Shown: one piece after another, positions 1-11,800 of the stretch | Numbering within the stretch: the stretch's first letter is position 1 | Layout of the letters: each line of letters starts with the position of its first letter | DNA from: Vitrella brassicaformis | Taxonomy: Eukaryota; Sar; Vitrellaceae | Assembly (NCBI GenBank): GCA_001179505.1 | Contig: CDMY01000234.1 | Location: 17,816-81,815, forward strand | Direction: 5' to 3' | DNA: 64,000 bases | Position numbers and translations under genes: made by a program | Notes under the pieces: model-generated | Seen by the model: only the letters and a program-made list of their open reading frames with translations | What the model was told of the DNA's origin: nothing | Database searches by the model: none

Positions 1-69
1 CCCCCCCCCCCCCTCTCTCTCTCTCTGTGTGTGTGTGTGTGTCCTCCTCCCTCTGTGTGTGTGGTGCAG

Positions 70-165
70 CATGGTGAGGAGGCGGAGGACTGTTATCTGA
101 TTGAGGAGCCCCTCTCGGATGGGGTCGCCGTCGAGACGAGGCCAGACGATCACATGCTCCCATGA
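70..165 (+). CDS. Probable last exon of a gene starting outside the window
   Basis: After a GT-rich tract ending in a gtgcag acceptor there is an open frame of 31 codons and a TGA. It reads as an acidic, non-repetitive peptide (HGEEAEDCYLIEEPLSDGV...). Every gene here has (TG)n followed by cag at intron 3' ends, so this fits a terminal exon whose gene lies to the left. The peptide is too short to name. The microsatellite upstream (about 14-62) would be the tail of the preceding intron. Confidence 0.4.
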   Translation, partial: HGEEAEDCYLIEEPLSDGVAVETRPDDHMLP

Positions 166-3100
166 CCATGAGAGGGGGAGGCGGGCAGGCAGGTGCCACT
201 GGCTGTACAGTTAGTTGTCACTGGGGCTGTGTCGGTGCTGTTGCTGTCGTGTCACTGTGCACGCGGCGTCAGGGAGTTCTTTGAGAGCGGTCTCCATCCC
301 CTGGATAAGGCGATGGAGGTTCCTCACGAAGAAGTCCGTGATCTCAAGCGCACAAGACGCGCAGCCAGACAGTCGGGCAGGAAGGACATCTGTAGTTTAG
401 GTCTTTATCGGCTTTGCTGAGAGAGAGTCTGTCGCGCGAGAGTGCGTGTGTGCGTGTCATGTGCTGACCACACGTAAGGGATGATGTGTGCGGGCACTCA
501 ACGAAGGGCTGGTTGTGGTCGTCTTGTGTTTCCGTCTGTCGTCAGCCACCTCGGTTGTTTCAGCGTTCAATCAAGTAATAGGTTATTCAACTAGGCCAGG
601 GAAAAACTTTCTTTGCAGTCTCTCGGTCCGTCAGACTCTACCGTACGGCTCTTCCACACCACACCACACCACCCCTCCCTCTCTTTCAGAACTCACCAAT
701 CAGTCCAAACCACACACACACACACACTCACACACACTCACACACATGGACGCACCACGACGCCCACCCGGCGGCAGACGTCCCTTCGGGAAGAGCCACC
801 CACTCCATTAGGCGCACAACCACACAGGCAGGCAGGCAGACAGGAAGACAGACTACAGGCAGGCAGAGAGGCAGAAAGGGCTGCCCTGTCTAGCGGATAG
901 CGGCGCTCAGCTGAACACTCTGTGTTGCTGGGCTGCCGTCCGGGCGCCTGGCCTGTGGTCAGTCAGGGCAGTCAAGTCACTCGCTCACATGCAATGGCAT
1001 TGGTCGACCGCTTCACTCCTTCCCTCCCTCCCTCTCGTACTAGCAGCAGCACTCACACACTGGGCCGTGTGACTGAATTCGCGACTCTCTCTATCCAGGA
1101 GATCAATCAGGTCAGCTAGGAATGTGTGTGTGTGTGTGTGTGTGAGTGTGTGAAGCAGAGCGCCGTGCCGCTGCGTGTACCAGGTACCAGTCAGGGCCAA
1201 CAGCTGCACACTTACACGGCAGCGGAGGGGAGCGCACCGAGACCTGGCCTGCCTCGTATCGGCAGCCGGCCGCCCACCCCCATATAGCCAACAATCTCGC
1301 GCACCCACACACACACCCTGGTCCGTGGACAGACAAAGGCAATATTGGTATTAGCATTAGCTGTGGAGATAAAAATCGTTGGCTCACGCACACACACAGA
1401 CATACAACGCACACATACGCCACGCCCAACCCACGCAGATCGACCGACACAAGAATGGGCCGCACCCACTCTGCCTCCCAAATGAGGACTGACTGTCTCC
1501 CAGACACACACAGCGTACACACACACACACACACATCACGTCCCACACACGCAGCCAACTTCTCCATGCCGCCCATCCGTCCATCCATCCACCACGAAAA
1601 ATACCCACCCGCTCCCCCGTGTGCGATGTCATGTGGTGTGGTGTGTCCTCCCCTCCCCACGTGCAAGATGCACTCGGCCTGGGGCTAAGGAGGAACACAA
1701 CACACACACAACAGTCACACCCACACATGACACAGACCCACACCCACACACGAAGTGCCCTCCCTCCCTCCCTCCCCGGCACTCACAGATGCAGGCGACG
1801 CGACCGTGCTGCATCTCGTGAGCGAGCGCTATCCCTGTAACCATGTATGTATCTCACTCACTTCACCCAAACCACACACGCACATTCCATTCACAGAGAG
1901 AAGGAAAGGACAAAAGTCACCGAGCCGCCCATGAAAGGAGCAAAAGGGGCGGTCGGTCGACTTGACACCGTTGTCAGTCTGCCTGTCTGTCTGCCTGCCT
2001 GTTCGTGTGGCTTTCGGCCGCTCATGGCTCCTCCCTCCCCAACTTCGCGTCAGTCCCAACGTGAGCAGGGGACTGGGGCGCTGTTGAGAGCTGGCACGCC
2101 ATAACCGACCATCAACGGGTGGGACACAAACTAGCTAGAGTGAGTACCTAGCTAGAAGCTGGTCGGATGCTCTTCCTTCAGGTAATCAGCTAGTGATAGT
2201 CAGAGTATACGCACGCACAATTCCATAGCAGATATGAATGTGTGTGATTGTGTGTGAGTGTCTGTGAGTGTGTGTGTGTGTGTCAACACACGCACACTTG
2301 TACAGGCGTGGGCGAACCACTCTGGGACAGCCGAACGGACGAACGAACCAGTGAGAGTGAACAATTCATTCATCCATCCATCCATCCAGCAGCCTTCCTG
2401 TCGATGGCCGTCGTGCAGGCAGCATCTCAGCGCCGCGCCCACCGAGGGGGCAGCACTCTCTCTGGCACCCCTTACAAGACCGAAGGAAGTCGAGAAGCTC
2501 TTAAGCTCTCCACATAGAAACGGCCACAACCCCATCTCAAAATCATCGCTGTGCTGAGACCCCAACCCCCACCACCAAACATTTTCCTGCTCTGCCTTGA
2601 CTGGTGATGAAAGCTGCTGGAGCGATCTGGATGGATGGATGGATGAATGCGTGTGTGTGTCTGTCCGTTCGTTCGTTCGCTGCCCCCATGACATGAAAGG
2701 CAAAAACTCTCATTCTCACCACCACCACGTCACAGCCCAGACACAGCACTGCACCATGCACCGCACCCCGGCCAGCCCAGCGACCCCCTCTCACACCACC
2801 CTCACCCTCACCCCCACACACACAGATGCACCCACGCACGGGCCACGGACAATGTCATGAGCAATAACAGCTTTCGTTTTATTTAAAGGAGGTCAAAACG
2901 GCAGCACACACACACATACCTGGACGGGTTTCCCACCAGGCACAGGCACAGATCATCATCATTTTCATCATCATCTCAGACACACCCCTCCCCTGCCCCC
3001 CTACCCTACAGCGTCCCCCTCTCCCACCCCTCCCCTCCCCTGTGTGTGTCTGGTCCGACTGACGGTATGGGTGGGCGGTGTCACGGCGCGTCCACTAGGG

Positions 3101-3784
3101 ATGTGAGGTAGATAGATGCCGTCACGACCGCCACCCCACCACCACCACCAAGGACACTCACACACACATGCACACATTCACACACACCCTCACTCACTCC
3201 GCTTTGACGCCCCCTCTCCCTCCCTCTCTGTGTCCTTCCCTTCCTTGCTCACTCAGCGTCTCGCGCGGCACGATGCACGAGGAATTGAAAGTCTGACTGG
3301 CCGGTACGTGGCCAGGACAGGCGAGGGATGAGATGAGATGAGATGGCAGGGAGGGCAGGGAGGGAGGGGAGAGGGACAAAAGAAGGCCGTTCCGGCACTC
3401 ACTCGCGCACACACACGCATACGCAGTCACTCACACGGCACGAGAAAGCACCGATCGCACCGCACACCCCAGGCAAAAATCCCCATCCTCTCCTCTCGTC
3501 TCGTCGTCTGGCTGGCTGGCCGACCGGCATCTCCGTCAAAACGCGGAGACACACACGCGTGTGGGTGGCTGGGCGGATCGGATCGTCTTGATTGATTCCT
3601 CTCTATGAGAGCATGCTCATTCAAACGAGCACCGCACCGCAGCCAGCCGTCCGTCCTCCCACACCACAACACACCCCCTGTGCACCCAAAAATGGCACAT
3701 TTCATTAACGTAGCGCAGCAGCAGCAGCCCAACGGAGAAACGTACCGCCACACAGAATGCATCAGCTGAATTGAATGCCCGTGA
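166..3784. other. Microsatellite-rich spacer with no gene recognised
   Basis: About 3.6 kb of (CA)n/(GT)n tracts (near 710-745, 1120-1150, 1500-1535, 2255-2285, 2815-2825), short tetranucleotide runs (ggat near 2628-2650, catc near 2370-2390, tccc near 1760-1775) and C-rich sequence. Open frames of 60-184 codons on both strands are built of His/Thr or Cys/Val repeats from the microsatellites and have no exon-like continuity. I see no RNA gene. Confidence 0.6.
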
Positions 3785-5918
3785 CTAGAACCGGCCCCCT
3801 CTCGTCGTCATTGCTTGCCTTGCCGTCCTCTGCTGGTGATAGGGGTATGGGAGCGTCTGATGCCCGCTGCCGCCCACTTGGCACTGCAGCACTCGCACGC
3901 CACCCTGTTGCTGACGGTGGTGCTGCTGCTGTTGCTGCTGCTGCCACCTGCCGCCCTTGGTGCACCGCGGCTGCATTCTCCTCGCAGAAGAGAGGACGGG
4001 GCGGGGCAGTAGGGCGCCGAAGGGAGGCACCATCCCACCGTGGCCATCGGACAGCCCGTCGAAGCCGCTCTCACTGCTGGTGATGCTCTTGGGGCTGTCG
4101 CTGCCTGACGACGACGACCGGCCGCTGCTCCCGCTGACGTCAGACACGCCGAGCGCGTGTGTGAACCTTGTGGATCCCGTCGAGTTGGAGGCCTTTTCGT
4201 CTGCATCGCTGTCTGCTTCTTTGGCTGACGGTGGGAAGTGGGTGGGGAGGGAGGGGGGAAGGGGAGGTGACGGCAGCGACGCGGGAGACGATGACGATGA
4301 CGCCGATGTGGATGTGGCTGTGGATGTCGTGGAGGAGGGTGTGTCTGAGAGGAGGGCCGGCGTGAAGCATGTCCAGAAGTTCCAGGTGAGCTGCGCGTTG
4401 GCGGGGGTCCAGTAGCCGGACGGCAGGGACGCAACCTGACGACAAGACACCAAACACAACACACACGTGAGGCAGCTGCGGCATTTGGTTTGGTCAAGTA
4501 CAGCTATGGCCGATGGATAGATCGCCGACCTACCTTGCTGTCGACTGGCAGGGGTGTGAATTTGTCGAGTACGCGGAACCTCGTGGACTGGACGATGACG
4601 TGGTTGCGGCGGTTGACCGACACGCGGCACACGTCGCGGAGCTCCTCAGACAAGAGGAAGTCGCTCATCTTGGTGTACCCATACACAGTCGGGTCGATCC
4701 GCTTGTTGTATCTGACCACATACCATACCACATGTCACAGAACAACACGGCATCCACACACACAGATATGCTCGTATCGGTCACATGGACTCACTCACAG
4801 ACGCATGCACCTGGCAGAGAACTCCCTGTTGAGTCTTGAGAGTATGACCCCATTCGGCCTCTCGTCGAGGAGGTCCTTGATCTGCTCGCGCAGCCCGGAA
4901 ATGTCCTTGGTGTTGGGGAGGGGTGCCTGAGTCTGTGTCTGGGGGGTGGGCAGGGGGTGCGGGTGCACCTCCTCCTTGACAGGCTTGGACACCGCTGCGC
5001 ACGCCGCCTTGCGAACCGCTGCCACCGGTTGCAACACGCTGAGACCACACACAGACAAGGAGAGCAATCAGGTGAGGTGGGAGGGGTGCATGGTTGTCAG
5101 TCAGAAGTGCTGCTGACCTTCGTTCGTAAGCGAGTATGCCTCGTGAGATGGCGAGTTGGACGAGGTGGCAGACCTGCCCGAGGGTGAGGTGCTGCAGGAA
5201 GGACAGCTGCTGCCGGTACAGCTCCATTGCCATGCCATAGCGACCGCCCTTGAACTGGTAACGACCTGAGAAGAGAACCACACGCCCCCACGAAGACGGA
5301 ACATCGACGTGTGTCGTCATTCCCCCTCCCAATGTGCTGTGAGTGAGTCTTGTGCCTCGGCTCTCACTCACCGAGGTTAGGACATTCGGGTCTCTTGCCA
5401 CTGTTGGTGGTCTGCATGAGGACTGCAATGTGCCCCAGGAAGCCCTGCCACACCTCCTCGGGGTAGGGGTCGTCTGAACTGTTCGGATCAATCCAACCCT
5501 CAAACAACTCTAAATGACACACACACAACACAACACATCATGCCATCCGATGCCATGCCACCCCGCACACACAGAAAGGACCTCACCCCCCACCCTCCTT
5601 CCTTGACGCACCTGGCTCCTTCTTGAACATGACCACAGGGCTGCCTTCATTGTACAGCACCGAGTACTCGGGCAGTGTCTCATACAGCCTCAGGAAGTTC
5701 TGCTGCAGGTGTTCGCTCGCCCCGTTCTCCTGCAGCCGCCGCAACACGTCGGGCTCGTGCGGCCGTATCTGGTCCTGGTACAGCGACAGAAGCGCCTGAC
5801 CCAGCACCTCTCGCTCCTCGTCAGAGGCCGGCTGAGCCTGCCATGTGACGCACTGCTGGGCGGCAGTCACGGCCGCCGTGGCGGGGAGGGTCACGCAAGG
5901 AGGCAGTGCAGGAGCCAT
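3785..5918 (-). CDS. OHA-LOTUS (OST-HTH) domain protein
   Basis: Six exons keep frame perfectly: 5918-5612, 5509-5372, 5265-5118, 5038-4811, 4711-4534 and 4435-3785, giving 549 residues. Residues about 103-198 (LFEGWIDPN..., RYQFKGGRYGMAMEL, LTLGQVCHLVQLAI) match the OST-HTH-associated (OHA) domain. Residues about 250-310 (LREQIKDLLDERPNGVILS, then DPTVYGYTKMSDFLLSEEL) match an OST-HTH/LOTUS winged-helix domain, a fold that binds RNA (G-quadruplex) or DEAD-box helicases in germ-granule proteins. The C-terminal third is low-complexity Ser/Thr/Pro with a polyGln/His stretch. No nuclease or Tudor domain is visible. OHA plus LOTUS is a pairing known from protists and plants. A role in RNA regulation is inferred. 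It is divergent from the next gene (360 bp). Confidence 0.85.
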
Positions 5919-6278
5919 CTTCTCTTCTATAGCGATGATATCTGAGCGCCGAGTCTGTTGGCAGTAGGGGCTGTGTGTCAAACCTGCCGTCAGTGCGTTC
6001 AGCAGGTCAGCGGCGGGTGAGATCGCGCCGCGCGGAGGGAGATCTCGCCGAGTGGGCGGCTGGCAGGCCCAAGGTCGCCCGACTGGACCACCTCGGGGGG
6101 GAAGAAGGGAAGCAGCAGTGACGAATGCGCCAGATCAGCCAGATTCTCGACGCGAGTCAGTGAATTCCAGTGATGTCGCGATTCTCGCCTGCCTTGATTC
6201 TGAGACGGCGCGAGCCCCCCCCCCCCTCCTCCAGACGACGGATTCTGATCAAAACCCCCCTTTTCGGATCTTGTCACC
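5919..6278. promoter_or_regulatory. Divergent intergenic region (candidate bidirectional promoter)
   Basis: A 360 bp spacer separates the start codons of the minus-strand LOTUS gene and the plus-strand gene at 6279. I see a 10-C run near 6218 but no recognisable TATA box or named element. Confidence 0.35.
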
Positions 6279-8690
6279 ATGATCAACACGTTATGGGAGA
6301 ATCAGCGACAGATGGAGAAGCTGAAGAGCAAGCTGGACAGAATCGAGAGGCAAAGGGCCGAGACTATGATGCTCAGAAGCCAACCCCAGCCGCCTCCCCC
6401 ATTTGTGTGGCCGTCTCCTTATGGGTATCCACATGTTCCGCCTCCTCCGCCGGCCCAGTCTCACCAGATGGAGAAACTGCTTGAGGGCATCGACAAGAGA
6501 CAGGGGGACATTCAGAGCATGCTGTTCGCCCTGGCCCTCAATCATCACCGCACCAGCGATGATCACGGACGGAGAAGCGAGGGGGAGGCCCCGCCACGTA
6601 AGATCAGTGCAACCAAGGCAATGATGAGACGGGCGATAGTGCTGCCTGTTTCTCGTGTGTGTGATCGACCAGCCGCACGAAAGCACGAGCCTCGCTCTTC
6701 CCAACTGCAGACCGAGAGCCGCTCCCCAGACCAGCCTCGCAAACGATCAGTCAGCATCAAGGTGAGGCACCACACTCCCCTGTCAACACACACACACGGA
6801 CTGTTTGCTCGCCTGCATGCTGCCCATCAAGGGCAGGAGCCGGTGGAGACGGATGAGGCTGAGGAGGAGGAGGCAGAGGGCTCTTCAAACAGCGCGGAGA
6901 GCAGCGCCGACGACCACGACGATGGGCCCGATGACCCTGCGGAGGATCCATCGAGATGGCTCAAGTTCGATGACGAGGACAAGCGGAAGAAACGCAAGGA
7001 GAAGAGAGAGAAGAAGAAACAGCCTAAAGACGAGCAGCACGAGGAGCACACTGAGGAGATGGACAAGGAAGAAGACACACACGGAGACAGGGAAGGAGAC
7101 GAGGGCGAGAAATCGGTCGAGGATGCTGAGAAGCCGGCGTCAACGGAGCCTCTAGAGGCTAAGCGCAAGCGGAGTGCGCTATCCCGATTCCGAGTGGCTG
7201 GCTTGGCCGCTTTCTACCCATACGTCCTCAAAAAAGACGTATGTAGGAGGCGAGAGAGGGGGACGTCTCACACAAATGCACAAATATGCATGCCCACACG
7301 TCGTGTCGTGTGGCAGGTGATCGAGTCGAACCAGTGGGTGCGGGAGAAAGCCCTGGAGAGCTTCAGCAGCCAACTCCACCTCTACATCGAGGTGGGTGCG
7401 TGTGACCAGGGAGCTTCCCCAGGACACCCTCCCAGTCACCCTGTCTCTGTCAGATATGCAAGACGTGGATCTTGCGGCAGATCAAGCCATGCCTGCTGAC
7501 CATTCTCTCCGACACCAAGCGCAAGTACGACCCAGCGAGTCTCGCAAAGGAGCCCGAGGAACTCCGCTGGGGCATCACCGGTCGGCTGCTCACCTTTCGC
7601 AGACCACCGAGCATCCAGCCACAGCACTCCGGGCGCGGAGACGCATCCCCGGCCGGGGCCAGTCCGGTTCCTGATATCGTCGTCAACGGGCAGCCGCCGG
7701 CGAAGGCGCCTGCTGAGCTGTTCCCGAGCAAGCAGGCCTCCAATGCGCCGCTGACGCCAAGACGGCAGCTGGAGCTTCGCGTGGAGGTCCTGCTTCAGCT
7801 GCTTGAGGAGCTGCTGCAGCAGCCTCCGCCGCCACCCCTGCTGAAGTTCTTCTGTCAGCTGACGGCCTCCCGTGTGCACGTGCCCGACGACTACCTCATG
7901 CCCTGGGAGGCACAGCACTTCGACAAGGACATCCACGGCGCTCTCATGTGAGAAGACAGAGGACACAGAAAGAGAAGGCCCGTGTTGACGTTGTGTGTGT
8001 GAGGTGCAGAGTGAGACCGGTGGTAGTGCCATCCGAGGAAGACAAAGAGCGAGACGACTTCTTCCCGGCTGATGACGAGGAGACTGTGTCGTTTGGGGGT
8101 GAGGTGCTGATCGCTGGCTTTGTGGGTGTGAGGGTGCTGCTCCAACGCATCCTCACCGGCGTCTCTCCTGGGTGCGTGGGGGGGCGGGGGGCGACTGTGG
8201 GCGGCAGGAGAAGGACAAAGAACAAAGACTGGTGCTGGGCTGTGCATCTTGGTTGTGCCTGGGCAGGAGCAACAAGCAGGCGGCCATCAACCTCAAGGCC
8301 TTCACAACAGTTGTGCACCGGCTGATGGCAATGCGGTACGGCCGCCGGACTGAGGGGCAGTCGAGCACCAGCCTGTTTGGAGAGATGCCGTGTCTGATGC
8401 CCACTGACGAGTCCAAAGACAAAGGGCCTCTGCTCTTCAGCGTACACACACACGCAGAAATGAGACACGAATCCGACTGAATGTGTGTGTGTGTGTGCTC
8501 TGCGTGTTTTCTGCTGGTGTGCAGGACACCGAGATGGCTTCGTTCTATCAGCACAGCCACCACTGGTAGGCCAGACAACTCACGAACATCCATGTGTCAC
8601 ACCATGCACCTTGTTCCCTTCCTCAGGCTAGAGACACAGACTACGCGGCTGCAGACATTTTTCACACAGTGTCCGTCAGAGCTGATCTGA
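6279..8690 (+). CDS. Unknown protein: coiled coil, acidic/basic linker, conserved C-terminal half
   Basis: The start at 6279 opens a short coiled coil (MINTLWENQRQMEKLKSKL), a Pro-rich patch and a second helix (MEKLLEGIDKRQGDIQSML). Exons I can join are about 6279-6592, 6671-6762, 6831-7239, 7318-7391, 7455-7949, 8010-8172, 8271-8441, 8524-8567 and 8626-8690. A Glu/Asp-rich then Lys/Arg-rich linker (6835-7190) precedes a non-repetitive region (FRVAGLAAFYPYVLKKD, WVREKALESFSSQLHLYIE, KTWILRQIKPCLLTILSDT, LELRVEVLLQLLEELLQQ, KFFCQLTASRVHVPDDYL) that looks all-helical. It ends LETQTTRLQTFFTQCPSELI. No known family was recognised; a cytoskeletal or scaffold role is only a guess. Confidence 0.65.
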
Positions 8691-8800
8691 CAATGACGGA
8701 GGCTCGCCCGCTCGCTCCCTCGCAGTGCAGTGGCACGTAGAAAGGCACACATGCTATGTGTTCCGTGGCAATGCCTGCATGTCTCACTCACAGACATTTC

Positions 8801-11800
8801 TCAGAGACAGTCTCTTCTTGTCCCTCTCAATCGGCTTTTCCTTCTGCGAACCGATGGCACGTGATGTTCTTCACCATTTGGAACCAGAAAGGCGTCTTCC
8901 AGCCGCCTTGCGAACGAGCAGCTCCGACCTTCCGTCCTTCGCCACGCGACATAGCTCAGGGAATCGCTCCCTCTCAGCAACAGTAGCGACGAGAGGCACA
9001 GCACCAGACATAACAGCACAAGATTGGGCCTCAGTGGACTGGTGGTGGAAGTCAGCTGCAGCGTGGCGACGCTCTCGTCGAAGACGTTGACATTGATGGG
9101 GTAGGTCGCTACTTGTATGCCCAGTTTGTAGACCTGCAGCCGCCATATCGACACTATCTGGGCCTCCGGTGGGTTCGTTACTGCATCCATCGATTCGCAG
9201 ACATGGACACAATAATAATTCGACAAATCCTCTGGTGCGTGTGTGGGTATGTGTGTGTGGGTGCGTCTGCTCACCTCTTATTCTCAATGCATATTCTGCA
9301 GGCGGGTGCTCGGCCTCCGGATCCAGTGTCATGGTCAGCGTCTGATCTTTGCACGTGGCTCCAACGTCGGATGCAAGACCAGTGAACGGAACACTTTCAG
9401 ATGGGTCTTCAGGCTGCGACAGACGTCTTCAGACAGCCTGAAGTTGTCGGGAGAAATCAGAATGATCTGGTTTCCCTCGCCGGGCTCGATGACGACCATC
9501 CGGAACTGAATCTGAGCACAGCAGAGGGTCAGTATGAGGAAAAGACCTTTCTTGTGTCTTCGTACCTGAATGACATTCGACGCAGATGGTGCTGTTGTGG
9601 TCGAGCTCATCTTGACCTCGCTGATGTCAAACCGACTTAGCGTCCATCCCGCAATTTCCAGGTTGGCGTCGAGGATGTCTCCAGTGCGGTCCTTGAGAGT
9701 GATGCCCCACACATTGGGGTTCGGCTGGACCGTCGGATTGATGGTCTGGATGCCAAACAGGTACTCCACGTTGGCAGGCAGGGTGCCGTTGTCTCGGTTG
9801 AGCTGCAGCGTCAGCTCGTGGTTGTTTTCTGGGTCCTGCAGGCACTCGGTTGCCGGAGGCAGGTTGCCCCACTCAATCTTGCTGCACGACAGCAGGTACG
9901 AGATCGGGCTCTTGATGAGGATCGACCCGCCCAGAGGCACGGATTTGGTGGAGAGGAAGGTGAAGAGCACAGAGGTCTGCCTGCCAACCACCGTCGATCC
10001 ACTGACGGCAGCCTGGATCTCGCTGATGGCGTAGCCCTCAAAGGTGGACTTTACCGCGATGACCCCGCTGATGCTAACTCGCAGCTCCCACTCGTTGCCT
10101 TCACTGCCTGTCGACACGGCGTTGTTCACAATCACACCCGTGGTGTACATCTTCCCCGCCTGAAGCGAAGGGACCGTGAACACCATATGTCTCCGCTTCT
10201 CTGCTGAGTGTGAGCTTGTCACCTGAAGGGATTCGGCGGGAATCGACAAGCTTGCCGTGCTGCCCGTGCCTTGACAGTCGTCGAAGAGGCCGCTAACCTC
10301 AGCCGGTGCCACGCAGTTGGACTCGACAACGAAGCCTGGAGATGTGGTTACCTGCAGGCTGATGTCTCGGGTCTTGCCCTTGATCTCGTGGCTCAGCTTA
10401 AAGCGGAGAGACACCACCACATCTGTGGCTGCAGGGGACGTGTTGTCGGGCTCGATGGACACCTGACGCGCACCGGCAGCCATCAATCTCAGACACCAAC
10501 ACAGGACAACACGTCTGTCTTTGCCTTTCGCCGACCTCACTGAAGAAGCCGAGGAGCGAGAATCCAGGGAAGAGGCCGTCGTTTGTGTTTGTGATGTTCA
10601 GGCCGGCTTCATCCCGTGTGGTTGCGATCCTCCACGAGTTGTCGAGAAGAGACGACAGAGGATTCGACACCTCCAGCTGGAAGGTGAGGCCCGCGCCAGA
10701 TGACCAGTCCCTCCCGAACCTTGCATAGAAGCTTGACGTCTTGTTGAGACGCTGCCCCACACTTCCATGATCGAAGAAGGCTTCCATGCCCTCGGACACG
10801 TCCTCATGGAGCGTGTGGATGATGAAGCCCGTCGGAGCATCGATGCTGATGAAGTCCCCAGCAGAGACAGCCACATCGGTCTTGATGGTCAGTGTTATTG
10901 TGTTCTGGCTGCTGCCGTAGAATGGGTCCGTCGTCTGGCTGGTGACAATGCGGAGGCGACCATACACGGCATAGCCCGGCAGGTGAAAGGCTTCATCTTG
11001 CTTCTGAGGGCACACACACAGAGGGTGAGAAAATGGAACTGGTATGTGCAGGACACAATACCTTTTTCTTTCCCTCCAGGTCGGTCTTGTACGTCGCGAG
11101 GTGCCAGTATGTCATGCCAGCCGCCTCCTCTGGATTGATAATCGAGCTGAGGGTGATTTGGGCGAAGTCTCGTGCGGCCAGCTCGAGGTCAGCCTCCATT
11201 TCGCCCTGCTTTCCAAGTGCGTGGCTTCCGCCTGTGACTGCCACAGTCGTGAAGTCCAATAGCGGCGACTCGATGAGGATCGAGTCGGCCTCAGACACGG
11301 TCGTGAAGGTGATGTGGGCTTTCATGGACCCTGAGACACACGCAGCATTGCAAAGGCAAAGAACCTCTCTCTGTTTGTACCTCCTGCGGCGAACTGCGCG
11401 TCGTCGGCATCGGGGAAAATGGAAGGCTGAATGAGTTGCGGGATGATACCGTAGCCCGTGAAATGCGCCGACAAATGAGCCTTCTCTGACGCGTCGTCGC
11501 TGCCGTCAATCGAGATAACACTTGGCGTGTAGTGGCGGCATTCGAAGTAGTTGGGCGAGGGAGTGATCTCAGGGTTGGCAGTCACAATCGAGAACGAGAG
11601 CTCGAGGTCTTCAGAGATCTGCTTCTCGATCAAGAACCTGCAAGGTGAAAATATGAAGAGACAGCGTGTCTCTTCCACTGTCTGCCTTTTAACTTGATCG
11701 TATTCAGCGTGCATCGAGGGTTGGGCTCGGTGTCGTCGTCGGCATTTAGCGGCAAGAGGTCACCCGCATACGACGTGTAGTTGCGGCATTTGGTGCTCTT

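Noticed and set aside
613-1840. Overlapping open frames of 60-184 codons on both strands rich in His-Thr or Cys-Val
   Set aside because: They are translations of (CA)n/(GT)n microsatellites, have no normal composition and no exon context.
6827-7168. Ser-rich minus-strand frame (SSSLSISSVCSSCCSS...)
   Set aside because: Complement of the Glu/Lys-rich linker of the gene at 6279-8690; a composition artefact.
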